A stretch of DNA of 64,000 bases from assembly GCF_000956545.1 (NCBI RefSeq), contig NZ_JYIT01000084.1:1-64000 (forward strand). The letters are read 5' to 3'. Of the stretch, positions 9,508-17,352 are shown in pieces. The stretch is from Microbacterium azadirachtae (GTDB taxonomy: Bacteria > Actinomycetota > Actinomycetes > Actinomycetales > Microbacteriaceae). Under the pieces are notes generated by a model. It was not told where the DNA came from. It saw only the letters and a program-made list of their open reading frames with translations, and did not search any database. Both the position numbers and the translations under genes were made by a program. Every line of letters begins with the position of its first letter. Position 1 is the stretch's first letter.

Positions 9508-10173
9508 TCACTGGTCGCGGCGGCGTCCGCCCTGAGCCGCCCGCCGCACCTCCAGCTGGTCGAGCACGAGATCCAGGCCGTAGTCGAACTCGTCGCCGAA
9601 CGCGTAGTCGTGCCCGACGACCATCTGCTCGAGCATCTCGGCGAGGTGCGGATAGTCTGCGGCGGGAAGCTCCAGCCCCTCGGCGAAGGCGTCGGGACCC
9701 GTCTCGGGGGTGAACGGCAGGCTGAGCTCGGTGAGCACGAAGCCGTAGATGTACGCATCGAGCACCGAGTAGGCGTGGGCGGCCAGCACGAGCTCGAAGC
9801 CGTCGCTGCGCAGCAGCCCGAGCACGCGGTCGTGGTGGCGCATCACCGCCTCGCCCGGGTGCGATCGCGACTCGAGCAGGGACAGCGCCCAGGGGTGCCT
9901 CTTGAGCACGGCGCGCATGGCGTGGGCGCGCGAGGTCATCGCCGCACGCCAGGGCGTGCCGAGCTCGAGCAGAGGGATCTGGGCGAACGCCGCGTCGGCG
10001 AGCAGGTCGAGCAGCTCCTCCTTGCCGGACACGTGGTGGTAGAGCGACATCGCCTCGGCGCCCAGCGCCCTGCCGACGCTCCGCATGCTCACCGCCCCCA
10101 GACCGCCCTCGTCCGCGACCTGCGTCGCGGCCGCGACGATGCGTTCACGGCTGAGCGGGGTGCGCGGGGGCAT
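9508..10173 (-). CDS. TetR-family transcriptional repressor
   Basis: 221 residues with an N-terminal TetR helix-turn-helix (SRERIVAAATQVADEGG to AMSLYHHVSGKEELLDLL, about residues 8-58) and an all-helical C-terminal ligand domain of the TetR_C type. It diverges from the oxidoreductase at 10261, and the 87 bases between them hold two 14-bp palindromes. It therefore most likely represses both itself and that gene until an unknown ligand binds. Confidence 0.85.
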   Translation of the reverse strand: MPPRTPLSRERIVAAATQVADEGGLGAVSMRSVGRALGAEAMSLYHHVSGKEELLDLLADAAFAQIPLLELGTPWRAAMTSRAHAMRAVLKRHPWALSLLESRSHPGEAVMRHHDRVLGLLRSDGFELVLAAHAYSVLDAYIYGFVLTELSLPFTPETGPDAFAEGLELPAADYPHLAEMLEQMVVGHDYAFGDEFDYGLDLVLDQLEVRRAAQGGRRRDQ

Positions 10174-10204
10174 GTCGACTCCGTTCCGGGCGCAGGTTGC
10201 GCTC

Positions 10205-10218
10205 CTTACACCTGTAAG
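10205..10218. promoter_or_regulatory. TetR operator 1
   Basis: CTTACACCTGTAAG, a 6-2-6 perfect palindrome. It lies in the spacer between TTGCGC (10197-10202) and TATCGT (10221-10226), a plausible promoter with an 18-bp spacer reading toward the oxidoreductase. Repressor here would block RNA polymerase. Confidence 0.7.
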
Positions 10219-10238
10219 GCTATCGTGACGAGCACAGA

Positions 10239-10252
10239 CTTACAGGCGTAAG
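10239..10252. promoter_or_regulatory. TetR operator 2
   Basis: CTTACAGGCGTAAG, arms CTTAC/GTAAG around four bases. It is centred 34 bp from operator 1, about three helical turns, and ends nine bases before the oxidoreductase ATG. Confidence 0.65.
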
Positions 10253-10260
10253 GGGGCAGG

Positions 10261-11277
10261 ATGCGTGCAGGAGTGGTGGAGCGGTACGGACCGCCGTCGG
10301 TCGTGCGGATCGCGACCGTGGCCGATCCGGTCGCGGGCCGTGGCGAGGTGGTCGTGCGCGTCATGGCGGCGACGGTCAACTCCGGCGACGCGCGCATCCG
10401 CGGTGCGCGCTTCCCGCGCGGGTTCGCCCTGCCGGGCAGGCTCGCGCTCGGACTGCGGGGACCCAGGGCCGCGGTGCTCGGCGTGGTCTTCTCCGGTGTC
10501 GTCGAGGCGGTCGGCGAGGGGGTCGAGGTCGGTCGGCGCCGTCGCGGGGGCACTTCGCCGGCGTCCGGGCTCGCGGTCGGCGACCGCGTCTGCGGCATGA
10601 CGGGGGCGCGGATGGGGGCGCACGCCGAGCTCGTCACGGTGTCCGCCTCCCGGCTCGTGCGCATCGACGACGGGATCTCCTTCGACGATGCGGCGGGAGT
10701 GCTGTTCGGCGGCACCACCGCGCTCTCCTTCCTCCGCGACAGAGCTGCGGTGCGCCCGGGCGAACGGGTGCTGGTCGTCGGGGCGGCGGGGGCGGTCGGA
10801 ACCAACGCGGTGCAGCTCGCGAAGCACCTCGGAGCCACGGTCACCGCGGTGACGAGCGCGCAGAACGCCGAGCTCGTCAGATCCCTCGGGGCCGACCGGG
10901 TCGTCGACTACCGGGTCACGCCGACCCGTGCGCTCGCGGAGCACGGCGAGCGCTTCGACGTCGTGTTCGACACGGTCGGCGCGCTGAGCCCGAAGACAGG
11001 ACGACCGCTTCTCGCCGAGGGAGGGAGACTGCTGCTCGCCGCAGCGACCCTCGGCGAGATCATCGCGGCCCGCGGTCCGGTCAAGACGGGCACCGCCCCG
11101 CAGCGCCCCGAGGACTTCACGACGCTGCTCGACCTGGTCGGATCCGGTGCGCTGCGCGTCGTCGTGGACGACGCCCTTCCGCTGGACGGCCTCGCCGCGG
11201 CGCACGCGCGCGTCGACTCGGGCCGCAAGACCGGCAACCTCGTGCTGCACCCGCAGCTCGCCGCCGAACCCCTCTGA
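10261..11277 (+). CDS. quinone oxidoreductase-like medium-chain dehydrogenase
   Basis: 338-residue NAD(P)-dependent oxidoreductase of the MDR superfamily. The N-terminal GroES-like half contains VVFSGVVEAVGEGV. The Rossmann half carries VLVVGAAGAVGTNAVQLAKHLGA (nucleotide loop near residues 174-180) followed by ADRVVDY. No structural zinc cysteine cluster is seen, which fits the zinc-independent quinone oxidoreductase branch. Its control by the divergent TetR protein suggests a role in handling a toxic or electrophilic compound, but the substrate is not readable. Confidence 0.8.
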   Translation: MRAGVVERYGPPSVVRIATVADPVAGRGEVVVRVMAATVNSGDARIRGARFPRGFALPGRLALGLRGPRAAVLGVVFSGVVEAVGEGVEVGRRRRGGTSPASGLAVGDRVCGMTGARMGAHAELVTVSASRLVRIDDGISFDDAAGVLFGGTTALSFLRDRAAVRPGERVLVVGAAGAVGTNAVQLAKHLGATVTAVTSAQNAELVRSLGADRVVDYRVTPTRALAEHGERFDVVFDTVGALSPKTGRPLLAEGGRLLLAAATLGEIIAARGPVKTGTAPQRPEDFTTLLDLVGSGALRVVVDDALPLDGLAAAHARVDSGRKTGNLVLHPQLAAEPL

Positions 11278-11289
11278 TCCGCGAGGCCG

Positions 11290-12354
11290 TCACCATGCAC
11301 CGCGCGTCGGTGTGCGTCCTTCCCTCGCGTCGTCCGGAAGAGCCATCTCGGCGCGCAGGCCCAGAAGGCGCACGGCCCGGTCGGGGGCGATCCGGGCGAT
11401 GAGCTCCCTGGCTCTGTCGACGACGACGGCCCGGTCGGCGGTCTCCGGGATCCGCTTCGTGAACGTCTTCGTCGTGAACGGCGCATAGCGCACCTTGAGC
11501 GCCAGCCCGATGACGCCCCGCCCGTCCTCGGCGACGTCGTCGAGGACCTGATCCAGCAGAGCCAGCGCGGCCCGCTCGATCTCCGCGGGATCGGTGAGAT
11601 CGGCCTGATAGGTCGTCTCGCGGCTGTGCCCGCGGGGGACCCAGGGCGTGTCGTCGACGACGGCCGACCGTCCGCCCTGCCCGAGCTCCCGGTACCAGAG
11701 CCCCATCCGCGGGCCGAACTCAGCGACGAGCTCGTCCTCGGGCGCGTCGGCGAGCTCGGCGACCGTCCGGATACCGCGCGAGAGCAGTCGCTTCGACACC
11801 TTCGAGCCGACTCCCCACAGCTCGATCACCCCGCGGTCGCCCATCACCTCGTCCCAGTTCTGCGCCGTGAGGCGGAAGACCCCTCGCGGCTTGCCGAATC
11901 CCGTCGCGATCTTCGCGCGCACGAGCGTGTCGCCGATGCCGACGCTGCAGTGCAGCCGTGTGCGATCCAGGACGGCCTGCTGCAGACGGCGCGCATACGC
12001 CTCGGGATCATCCGTGTCGACGCCGACGAACGCCTCGTCCCAGCCCAGCACCTGCACGACCGCGCCGGGCTGCGCGCGCAGCTCGTCCATCACCTCCGCG
12101 GACGCGGCGAGGTAGGCGGGCGCGTCGACAGGCAGGATCACGGCGTCCGGCACCTTCCGCGCCGCGATGCGCAGCGGCATGCCGGAGCCCACACCGAACT
12201 CCCGTGCTTCGTAGGACGCGGTCGACACGACCGCGCGCTCGGTGGGATCGCCACGACCGCCGACGATCAACGGGAGGCCGGCGAGCTCGGGACGGCGCAG
12301 CACCTCGACCGCCGCGATGAACTGGTCGAGGTCCACATGGAGCACCCAGTGCAT
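11290..12354 (-). CDS. dinB: Y-family DNA polymerase IV, DinB2-like
   Basis: Translesion polymerase, 354 residues. The catalytic acids are present: Asp8 in HVDLDQFIAAVE, and Asp106-Glu107 in LGWDEAFVGVD. The finger motif STASYEAREFGVGSGMP and the helix-hairpin-helix GVGSKVSKRLLSRGI are present, and the little-finger domain ends in VRLLGLRAE. The residue after Phe12, normally the steric-gate Phe13 of E. coli DinB, is Ile13. Mycobacterial DinB2, which has Leu at this place and a similar sequence around it, incorporates ribonucleotides readily. No beta-clamp motif stands out at the C-terminus. It has a leaderless-type promoter and diverges from the membrane gene at 12415. Confidence 0.88.
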   Translation of the reverse strand: MHWVLHVDLDQFIAAVEVLRRPELAGLPLIVGGRGDPTERAVVSTASYEAREFGVGSGMPLRIAARKVPDAVILPVDAPAYLAASAEVMDELRAQPGAVVQVLGWDEAFVGVDTDDPEAYARRLQQAVLDRTRLHCSVGIGDTLVRAKIATGFGKPRGVFRLTAQNWDEVMGDRGVIELWGVGSKVSKRLLSRGIRTVAELADAPEDELVAEFGPRMGLWYRELGQGGRSAVVDDTPWVPRGHSRETTYQADLTDPAEIERAALALLDQVLDDVAEDGRGVIGLALKVRYAPFTTKTFTKRIPETADRAVVVDRARELIARIAPDRAVRLLGLRAEMALPDDAREGRTPTRGAW

Positions 12355-12361
12355 GTCCCCG

Positions 12362-12367
12362 ACAGTA
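12362..12367 (-). promoter_or_regulatory. -10 box of dinB (leaderless)
   Basis: On the minus strand TACTGT is followed after seven bases by the dinB ATG at 12354, so the transcript would start at or next to the start codon; there is no ribosome binding site. Confidence 0.6.
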
Positions 12368-12402
12368 CGCGGGGCGGCCGCGGAACGGCACCCGCCCCGC
12401 GC

Positions 12403-12408
12403 TATGCT
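12403..12408 (+). promoter_or_regulatory. -10 box of the 12415 membrane gene (leaderless)
   Basis: TATGCT, then six bases, then the ATG at 12415. It is the divergent mate of the dinB promoter; the two start codons are only 60 bases apart. Confidence 0.6.
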
Positions 12409-12414
12409 CCGGCT

Positions 12415-12837
12415 ATGGGCCTCTTCCTCACGCGCACCCTGATCTTCCTGGCTTCGTCCGCGATCGGCCTCATCGTGGCCGACCTGCTGCTGACCGGGTT
12501 CACGATCGAGTGGAGCAAGTGGTGGGGCTTCGTGCTGTGCGTGCTGATCTTCACCGTGCTGCAGAGCCTCCTCGCGCCCTGGATCACGTCCATGGCGAAC
12601 CGTTACGCGCCGGCGCTCCTGGGCGGGATCGGCATCATCTCGACGTTCGCGGCGCTGCTCATCGTCGTGCTGCTGCCGATCGGCGGCCTGCGGATCACCG
12701 ACGCCCTGGGCTGGATCCTGGGTCCCGTCGTCGTCTGGATCATCACGGCGCTGTGCACGGTCGTGCTGCCGCTGCTGCTGATCAAGCGCGAGGTGCGCGA
12801 GGCGGCCGCGCTCAAGGCCGCCGCGAAGAAGCGCTGA
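12415..12837 (+). CDS. small four-helix membrane protein (phage_holin_4_2/superfamily-like, uncertain)
   Basis: 140 residues with four hydrophobic helices (about residues 3-25, 36-56, 65-88 and 96-120) and a short basic, Ala/Lys-rich cytoplasmic tail (REVREAAALKAAAKKR). The size and layout resemble the chromosomal membrane proteins annotated as phage_holin_4_2 family in actinobacteria; nothing phage-like surrounds it. Function unknown. The start follows from the -10 box six bases upstream. The divergent arrangement with dinB could mean shared control. Confidence 0.6.
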   Translation: MGLFLTRTLIFLASSAIGLIVADLLLTGFTIEWSKWWGFVLCVLIFTVLQSLLAPWITSMANRYAPALLGGIGIISTFAALLIVVLLPIGGLRITDALGWILGPVVVWIITALCTVVLPLLLIKREVREAAALKAAAKKR

Positions 12838-12880
12838 CCCTCCGCGCCGGCCCGGCTCCGCGCCGGCCCCGGTCCCCGTC

Positions 12881-12950
12881 CCTTCCCTCTATTTGCGTCA
12901 AACCGTGGGTTTCAGGCCCCTAACGCCACGGATCGGCGCAAACAGACGGA
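12881..12950. repeat. 70-bp hairpin repeat, copy 1 (upstream of the DUF559 gene)
   Basis: Ungapped match to 13971-14040 at 62 of 70 positions, in the same orientation. Each copy is itself a long imperfect palindrome: outer arms TCCCTCTATTTGCG and CGCAAACAGACGGA, inner arms around GTGGGTTTC. It begins 43 bases after the preceding gene stop and ends 24 bases before the first possible DUF559 start. Confidence 0.85.
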
Positions 12951-12974
12951 GCCTGTGGAGAACCGGCGCGGGGG

Positions 12975-13961
12975 ATGCCTGGTCTGCGTCAGAGTCGGGG
13001 GATGGGATCTCCCTCCTCGCACCCGCCGGATCTGCCGTCGTCCTTCACCGTGCGCGAAGGACTGCTCCACGGACTCAGCGAGTGGCGGCTGCGGGATCCG
13101 GCTCTGCGGCGCTCGTTCCATGGCGCGCGCAGCCTCGGCACGGCCGTCGATGACGTCCTCGACCCGGGGCCGTGGTGGCAGACGCGAGCCGAGGAAGCCG
13201 AGCAGATCCTGCGGGACTACCTCCCCGTGATGCCCGCGCACGCCTTCTTCTGCGGACCGACCGCGGCGTTGCACTGGGGCGTTCCTCTTCCGCGCCGTCT
13301 CGACCCCGCCCTGCATGTCGGCGTCTGGCGTCCTCGGACCGCGCCGGTGCGACCGGGGATCCGCGGCCATCAGTTCTCGACGGGATTCGTCCGCACCGTG
13401 GTGTCGAGGGGCGTCAGGGTCACGGATCCGGCGAGCACCTGGGCCGGCCTCGGAGGACTGCTCACCGACGACGAGCTGGTGGCGGCCGCCGACTTCGTCC
13501 TGCACATCCCGCGCCATCCCGGAGGATTCGCACCGGTGACGGACACGGCGCTCGCGACCCGCGCCGAGCTGGCGGCCTTCGCCGAACGGAAGGGACGCCC
13601 GGGGGCTCCCGCCCTGCGTCGCGCGCTCGCGCTCGCCCGCACCGGTTCTGCATCACCGCCCGAGACACAGATCCGCCTGATCCTGCATGATGCGCGGATG
13701 CCCGAGCCGACGCTGGACTGGGATGTCTACGACGATCTCGGGCGGTTCCTCGGCTGCAGCGAGCTGGCGTACCCCGAGAGCAGGCTCGCGATCGAGTACG
13801 AGAGCGACGGCCACCTCGCCCGTGCGCAGCTCCAGCGCGACATCGACAAGTACCAGGCCTACGCGGAGGCCGGATGGCGCGTCGTCCGGCTGACGTCCGA
13901 GCACGTCTACCGTGCCCCGCGGGAGGTCGTGCGCCGCGTGCGTGCCGGTCTCGCCACCTGA
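12975..13961 (+). CDS. DUF559/Vsr-like endonuclease-fold protein with AbiEi-like N-terminal part
   Basis: 328 residues (327 codons plus stop from ATG 12975; an ATG at 13002 is an equally good start). The N-terminal two-thirds resembles the AbiEi-antitoxin-like proteins of actinobacteria (FFCGPTAALHWGVPLPR, GIRGHQFSTG). The last 75 residues are a DUF559 domain: ELAYPESRLAIEYESDGHL carries the acidic/His motif of the Vsr-like PD-(D/E)XK fold, followed by RDIDKYQAYAEAGWRVVRLT. Role unknown; relatives are often called hypothetical. It is enclosed by two hairpin repeats (12881-12950 and 13971-14040), making a 1,160-bp unit. Confidence 0.72.
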   Translation: MPGLRQSRGMGSPSSHPPDLPSSFTVREGLLHGLSEWRLRDPALRRSFHGARSLGTAVDDVLDPGPWWQTRAEEAEQILRDYLPVMPAHAFFCGPTAALHWGVPLPRRLDPALHVGVWRPRTAPVRPGIRGHQFSTGFVRTVVSRGVRVTDPASTWAGLGGLLTDDELVAAADFVLHIPRHPGGFAPVTDTALATRAELAAFAERKGRPGAPALRRALALARTGSASPPETQIRLILHDARMPEPTLDWDVYDDLGRFLGCSELAYPESRLAIEYESDGHLARAQLQRDIDKYQAYAEAGWRVVRLTSEHVYRAPREVVRRVRAGLAT

Positions 13962-13970
13962 CCCTTCCGT

Positions 13971-14040
13971 CCTTCCGTCTGTTTGCGTCAAACGGTGGGT
14001 TTCGGGCCCTGAACCCCACGGATCGGCGCAAATAGACGGA
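13971..14040. repeat. 70-bp hairpin repeat, copy 2 (downstream of the DUF559 gene)
   Basis: Direct copy of 12881-12950 with eight differences. Outer arms TCCGTCTGTTTGCG (13974-13987) and CGCAAATAGACGGA (14027-14040) pair at 13 of 14 positions plus a G-T wobble; inner GTGGGTTTC pairs with GAACCCCAC around GGGCCC. It starts nine bases after the DUF559 stop and ends twelve bases before the cysE stop, and might also act as a bidirectional terminator. Confidence 0.85.
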
Positions 14041-14052
14041 GGCGGCGGGCGG

Positions 14053-14637
14053 TCAGATCGAGTAGTCGGGCACGGAGAGGATCCGGGCCGTGCTCTCGCC
14101 CTCGACACGGGGGCGCGCTCGTGCGGGGACGCCGGTGAGCACCGAGTCGGGCGGGGCGTCCTTCGTCACGACCGCGTTGGCGCCGATCGCCGAGCGGGCT
14201 CCGATCACGACCGGTCCCAGGATCTTGGCGCCGGCGCCGACCACCACGCCGTCCTCGAGCGTGGGGTGGCGCTTGCCCGCGTCGCGGGTGCGTCCGCCGA
14301 GCGTGACCCCGTGGTAGAGCATGACGTCGTCGCCGACCTCGGCGGTCTCGCCGATCACGACTCCCATGCCGTGGTCGATGAAGAACCGTCGCCCGATCTG
14401 CGCCCCGGGATGGATCTCGACGCCGGTCAGCCAGCGCGCGATCTGCGAGCCCATCCGCGCCGGGAACCGCAGCCCGCGCGTCCACAGCGCATGGTTCAGC
14501 CGGTGCGCCCAGATGGCGTGCAGTCCGGGGTAGAGCAGGGCGATCTCGAGTCCGCCGCGTGCGGCGGGGTCGCGAAGCCGGGCGGATGCGATGTCCTCGC
14601 GGATCCGCCCGGCCCACGACATGCCGGAGTTCGGCAT
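14053..14637 (-). CDS. cysE: serine O-acetyltransferase
   Basis: Acetylates serine with acetyl-CoA to O-acetylserine, the substrate of CysK. 194 residues, the short actinobacterial form: helical N-terminal part ([11 protein letters not shown]) then left-handed beta-helix hexapeptides with the active-site [25 protein letters not shown] and [20 protein letters not shown]. The C-terminal Ile (PDYSI) is the residue that lets CysE dock into the CysK active site. Its ATG overlaps the cysK stop by one base (TGATG), so the two are translationally coupled. Confidence 0.95.
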   Translation of the reverse strand: MPNSGMSWAGRIREDIASARLRDPAARGGLEIALLYPGLHAIWAHRLNHALWTRGLRFPARMGSQIARWLTGVEIHPGAQIGRRFFIDHGMGVVIGETAEVGDDVMLYHGVTLGGRTRDAGKRHPTLEDGVVVGAGAKILGPVVIGARSAIGANAVVTKDAPPDSVLTGVPARARPRVEGESTARILSVPDYSI

Positions 14638-15575
14638 CAGTCTTCGCGCAGGTCCTCGAACAGCGCGGTGGACAGGTAGCGCTCGCCGGTGTCGGGGGCG
14701 ATCACGACGATCGTCTTGCCGGCGTTCTCGGGACGCGCGGCGACCTTCAGCGCCTGGGCGACGGCGGCGCCGGCGGAGATGCCGACCAGCAGCCCCTCCT
14801 TCGCGGCCAGGTCGCGGGCGGTGGTGAGCGACTCCTCGAAGCCGGCCGTGATGATCTCGTCGATCACGTCGCGGTCGAGGATCGGCGGGACGAAGTTCGG
14901 GCCGATGCCCTGGATCTTGGCCGGTCCGGGGTGACCCTCGCTGAGCAGCGGGGAGTCGGTCGGCTCGACGGCGATCACCGTGAGCGCGGGGTTGGCCGCC
15001 TTGAGCGCCTGACCGGTACCGGTGATGGTGCCGCCGGTGCCGATGCCGGCGACGAACACGTCGACGTCGCCGTCGGTGTCGCGCAGGATCTCCTGCGCGG
15101 TGGTCTCGCGGTGGATCTGCGGGTTCGCGGCGTTCTCGAACTGACGGGCCCAGACCGCGCCCGGGGTCTCCGCGATGATCTCCTGCAGCTTCTCGATCGC
15201 GCCCTTCATGCCCAGCGTCGGGTCGGTCAGCACCAGCTCGGCGCCGAACGCCTTGAGCAGGACGCGGCGCTCCTTCGACATGGACGCGGGCATGGTCAGG
15301 ATCACGCGGTAGCCGCGGGCCGCGCCGACCATCGCCAGCGCGATGCCGGTGTTGCCGCTCGTGGCCTCGACGATCGTGCCGCCGGGCTTCAGCTCGCCGG
15401 AGGCCTCTGCGGCGTCGACGATGGCGATCCCGATGCGGTCCTTCACGCTCGAGGCCGGGTTGAACGATTCGAGCTTGACGAGCACCGTGGCGCCGAGGCC
15501 ATCGGTGACGTGGTTCAGGCGGACCAGCGGGGTGTTGCCGAACGTGCTGGTGATGTCGGAGTGGATGCCTGCCAT
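14637..15575 (-). CDS. cysK: cysteine synthase A (O-acetylserine sulfhydrylase)
   Basis: PLP enzyme that makes cysteine from O-acetylserine and sulfide. 312 residues with [11 protein letters not shown] (Schiff-base Lys about 45), the substrate loop [10 protein letters not shown], the phosphate loop [10 protein letters not shown] and a C-terminal region ending FEDLRED. The ATG at 15575 has AAAGG at the right distance. First gene of the cysK-cysE operon and divergent from prmC; -10 TAGGCT on the minus strand at 15656-15661 is the likely promoter. Confidence 0.96.
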   Translation of the reverse strand: MAGIHSDITSTFGNTPLVRLNHVTDGLGATVLVKLESFNPASSVKDRIGIAIVDAAEASGELKPGGTIVEATSGNTGIALAMVGAARGYRVILTMPASMSKERRVLLKAFGAELVLTDPTLGMKGAIEKLQEIIAETPGAVWARQFENAANPQIHRETTAQEILRDTDGDVDVFVAGIGTGGTITGTGQALKAANPALTVIAVEPTDSPLLSEGHPGPAKIQGIGPNFVPPILDRDVIDEIITAGFEESLTTARDLAAKEGLLVGISAGAAVAQALKVAARPENAGKTIVVIAPDTGERYLSTALFEDLRED

Positions 15576-15655
15576 GACGGACCTTTCGATGGGCGCACTG
15601 CGTCGGTGGAGCGACGGGTCCCGCCACCGGAGTCGACGAGGACACGCTCGTGCAC

Positions 15656-15661
15656 AGCCTA
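15656..15661 (-). promoter_or_regulatory. candidate -10 box of cysK-cysE
   Basis: TAGGCT on the minus strand, about 80 bases before the cysK ATG; no clear -35. A leader of about 75 bases follows with a normal ribosome binding site. Confidence 0.45.
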
Positions 15662-15701
15662 GGACGGGGTCGTGTGCGCACGGTGAATGTGACGGCCGCA
15701 T

Positions 15702-15707
15702 TACGCT
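15702..15707 (+). promoter_or_regulatory. -10 box of prmC (leaderless)
   Basis: TACGCT with eight bases to the prmC ATG at 15716 and no Shine-Dalgarno sequence between. Confidence 0.5.
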
Positions 15708-15715
15708 GTACCTCT

Positions 15716-16573
15716 ATGCCCGAGTCCCTCTCCGATGCCCTCCGCCGCGCCGCGTCCGCCCTCGGCGAGGCCGGAGTCCCCGACCCCGCGGTGGACGCCG
15801 AGCTGCTGGCGGGCCATGTGCTGGGTCAGGGGCGCGGCGCCGTGCAGGCCGCCACGATCCGCGGCGACGTGCTCGATGACGCGCAGGCGGCGACGTTCGA
15901 GGAGCTGGTGGCCCGGCGGGCGGCCCGGGAGCCGCTGCAGCACCTCACCGGGACGGCGCCTTTCCGCCACCTCGAGCTCGCGGTCGGCCCCGGCGTCTTC
16001 GTCCCGCGGCCGGAGACGGAGATCGTGGCCCAGTTCGCGATCGACGCCCTGCTGGCCTCGCCCTCATCCGAGCCCGTCGGCGTCGACCTCTGCACCGGAT
16101 CCGGCGCGATCGCCCTCGCGATGGCGACCGAGGTGCCCCATGCCCGGGTGCACGCGGTCGAGCTCTCGCCGGAGGCGCACGCCTGGGCGCGGCGCAACAC
16201 CGAGGGGCAGCAGAACCTCGCGCTCGTGCTGGGCGATCTGCGCGACGCGCTGGGCGAGCTCGACGGCACCGTCGACGTGGTGATCTCCAACCCTCCGTAC
16301 GTGCCGGACGACGCGATCCCGCGCGACCCCGAGGTGCGCCTGTTCGACCCGGCGCTCGCGCTCTACGGGGGCCCGGACGGACTCGACGTCGTCCGCGCGA
16401 TCAGCCGGCGCGCGTGGGCGCTGCTGCACCCGGGCGGCACGCTCGTGCTCGAGCACGCCGAAGTGCAGGGTGCGGCCATCCGCGAGCTGCTCGCCGCGGA
16501 CGGATGGCGGGCGACCGCGACGCATCAGGACCTCACCCGTCGTGACCGCGCCACGACCGCGATCCGCGCCTGA
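15716..16573 (+). CDS. prmC: release factor glutamine methyltransferase
   Basis: Methylates the Gln of the GGQ motif of RF1/RF2 using S-adenosylmethionine. 285 residues: helical N-terminal domain, SAM loop [12 protein letters not shown], and the diagnostic ISNPPYVP near residue 190. The ATG at 15716 follows a -10 box directly, which favours it over an upstream start at 15650. It heads the prmC-tsaC-wecA-like stretch leading into the ATP synthase genes, and is split from prfA by the inserted block 9508-15575. Confidence 0.94.
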   Translation: MPESLSDALRRAASALGEAGVPDPAVDAELLAGHVLGQGRGAVQAATIRGDVLDDAQAATFEELVARRAAREPLQHLTGTAPFRHLELAVGPGVFVPRPETEIVAQFAIDALLASPSSEPVGVDLCTGSGAIALAMATEVPHARVHAVELSPEAHAWARRNTEGQQNLALVLGDLRDALGELDGTVDVVISNPPYVPDDAIPRDPEVRLFDPALALYGGPDGLDVVRAISRRAWALLHPGGTLVLEHAEVQGAAIRELLAADGWRATATHQDLTRRDRATTAIRA

Positions 16574-16638
16574 CCCTGCGTGGCCCCGCGGCGCCGGGGA
16601 TCGGGGCGGCGCTCAGCAGGACCGCGCCCTGCGCCCCG

Positions 16639-16644
16639 TAGACT
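16639..16644 (+). promoter_or_regulatory. -10 box of tsaC
   Basis: TAGACT nine bases before the tsaC ATG; transcription would start within a few bases of the start codon. Confidence 0.45.
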
Positions 16645-16653
16645 GGGTCGGCC

Positions 16654-17328
16654 ATGTCCTCCCTCTTCGATAGCCGCGACGCGGATCAGATCCTCACCGG
16701 TATGCGCCAGGCCCGCCTGGCGATCGGCCGAGGCGAGCTGGTCGTGCTCCCCACCGACACCGTCTACGGCGTGGGCGCCGATGCGTTCAGCCCCGCCGCC
16801 GTGCAGCGCCTGCTCGACGCGAAGGGGAGGGGACGCCAGCAGCCGCCTCCCGTGCTCGTCGGCAGCACCGCGACGCTCGCCGCCCTGGTCGAGACCGTGC
16901 CCGAGCCCGTGCAGCGTCTCGTCGATGCGTTCTGGCCCGGGGGCCTCACGATCGTGCTGCCGTCGCAGCCGTCGCTCGTGTGGGACCTCGGCGACACCCA
17001 CGGCACGGTCGCCGTGCGAATGCCCGATCACAAGGTGGCCCTGGCGCTCCTCGAGGAGACGGGCCCGCTCGCGGTCTCGAGCGCGAACCTCACCGGACAG
17101 CCCGCCGCGGTCGAGGCCGAGGCGGCGCAAGGCATGCTGGGCGACAGCGTGGCGGTCTACCTGGACGCCGGACCGGCGACCGGCGGCGTGGCCTCCACGA
17201 TCGTCGACGCCACCTCTCTCGTGCGCCCCGGCGGGGACGACGCGAAGGTCCGGGTCCTCCGCGAGGGTGCCATCTCGCGCGAAGAGCTCGTCGGTGTGCT
17301 CGGGGATCTGCTCGAAGACCCGTCCTGA
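16654..17328 (+). CDS. tsaC: L-threonylcarbamoyladenylate synthase (Sua5/YciO/YrdC/YwlC)
   Basis: Makes threonylcarbamoyl-AMP from threonine, bicarbonate and ATP for the t6A37 modification of ANN-decoding tRNAs. 224 residues, single YrdC domain: VVLPTDTVYGVGADAF near residue 35, RGRQQPPPVLVG, and VSSANLTGQPA. Adjacent to prmC as in many actinobacteria. Confidence 0.93.
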   Translation: MSSLFDSRDADQILTGMRQARLAIGRGELVVLPTDTVYGVGADAFSPAAVQRLLDAKGRGRQQPPPVLVGSTATLAALVETVPEPVQRLVDAFWPGGLTIVLPSQPSLVWDLGDTHGTVAVRMPDHKVALALLEETGPLAVSSANLTGQPAAVEAEAAQGMLGDSVAVYLDAGPATGGVASTIVDATSLVRPGGDDAKVRVLREGAISREELVGVLGDLLEDPS

Positions 17329-17352
17329 CGGTCCTCGGATGAGAGCGACGAC

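Noticed and set aside
12415..12837. Prophage remnant, suggested by the holin-like membrane protein
   Set aside because: No endolysin, integrase, structural gene or attachment site is nearby, and the protein resembles chromosomal membrane proteins.
12881..14040. Reading the 70-bp repeats as a CRISPR array or as insertion sequence ends
   Set aside because: There are only two copies 1,020 bases apart with a gene between and no spacers, and they are direct rather than inverted with respect to each other; the gene is not a recognised transposase.
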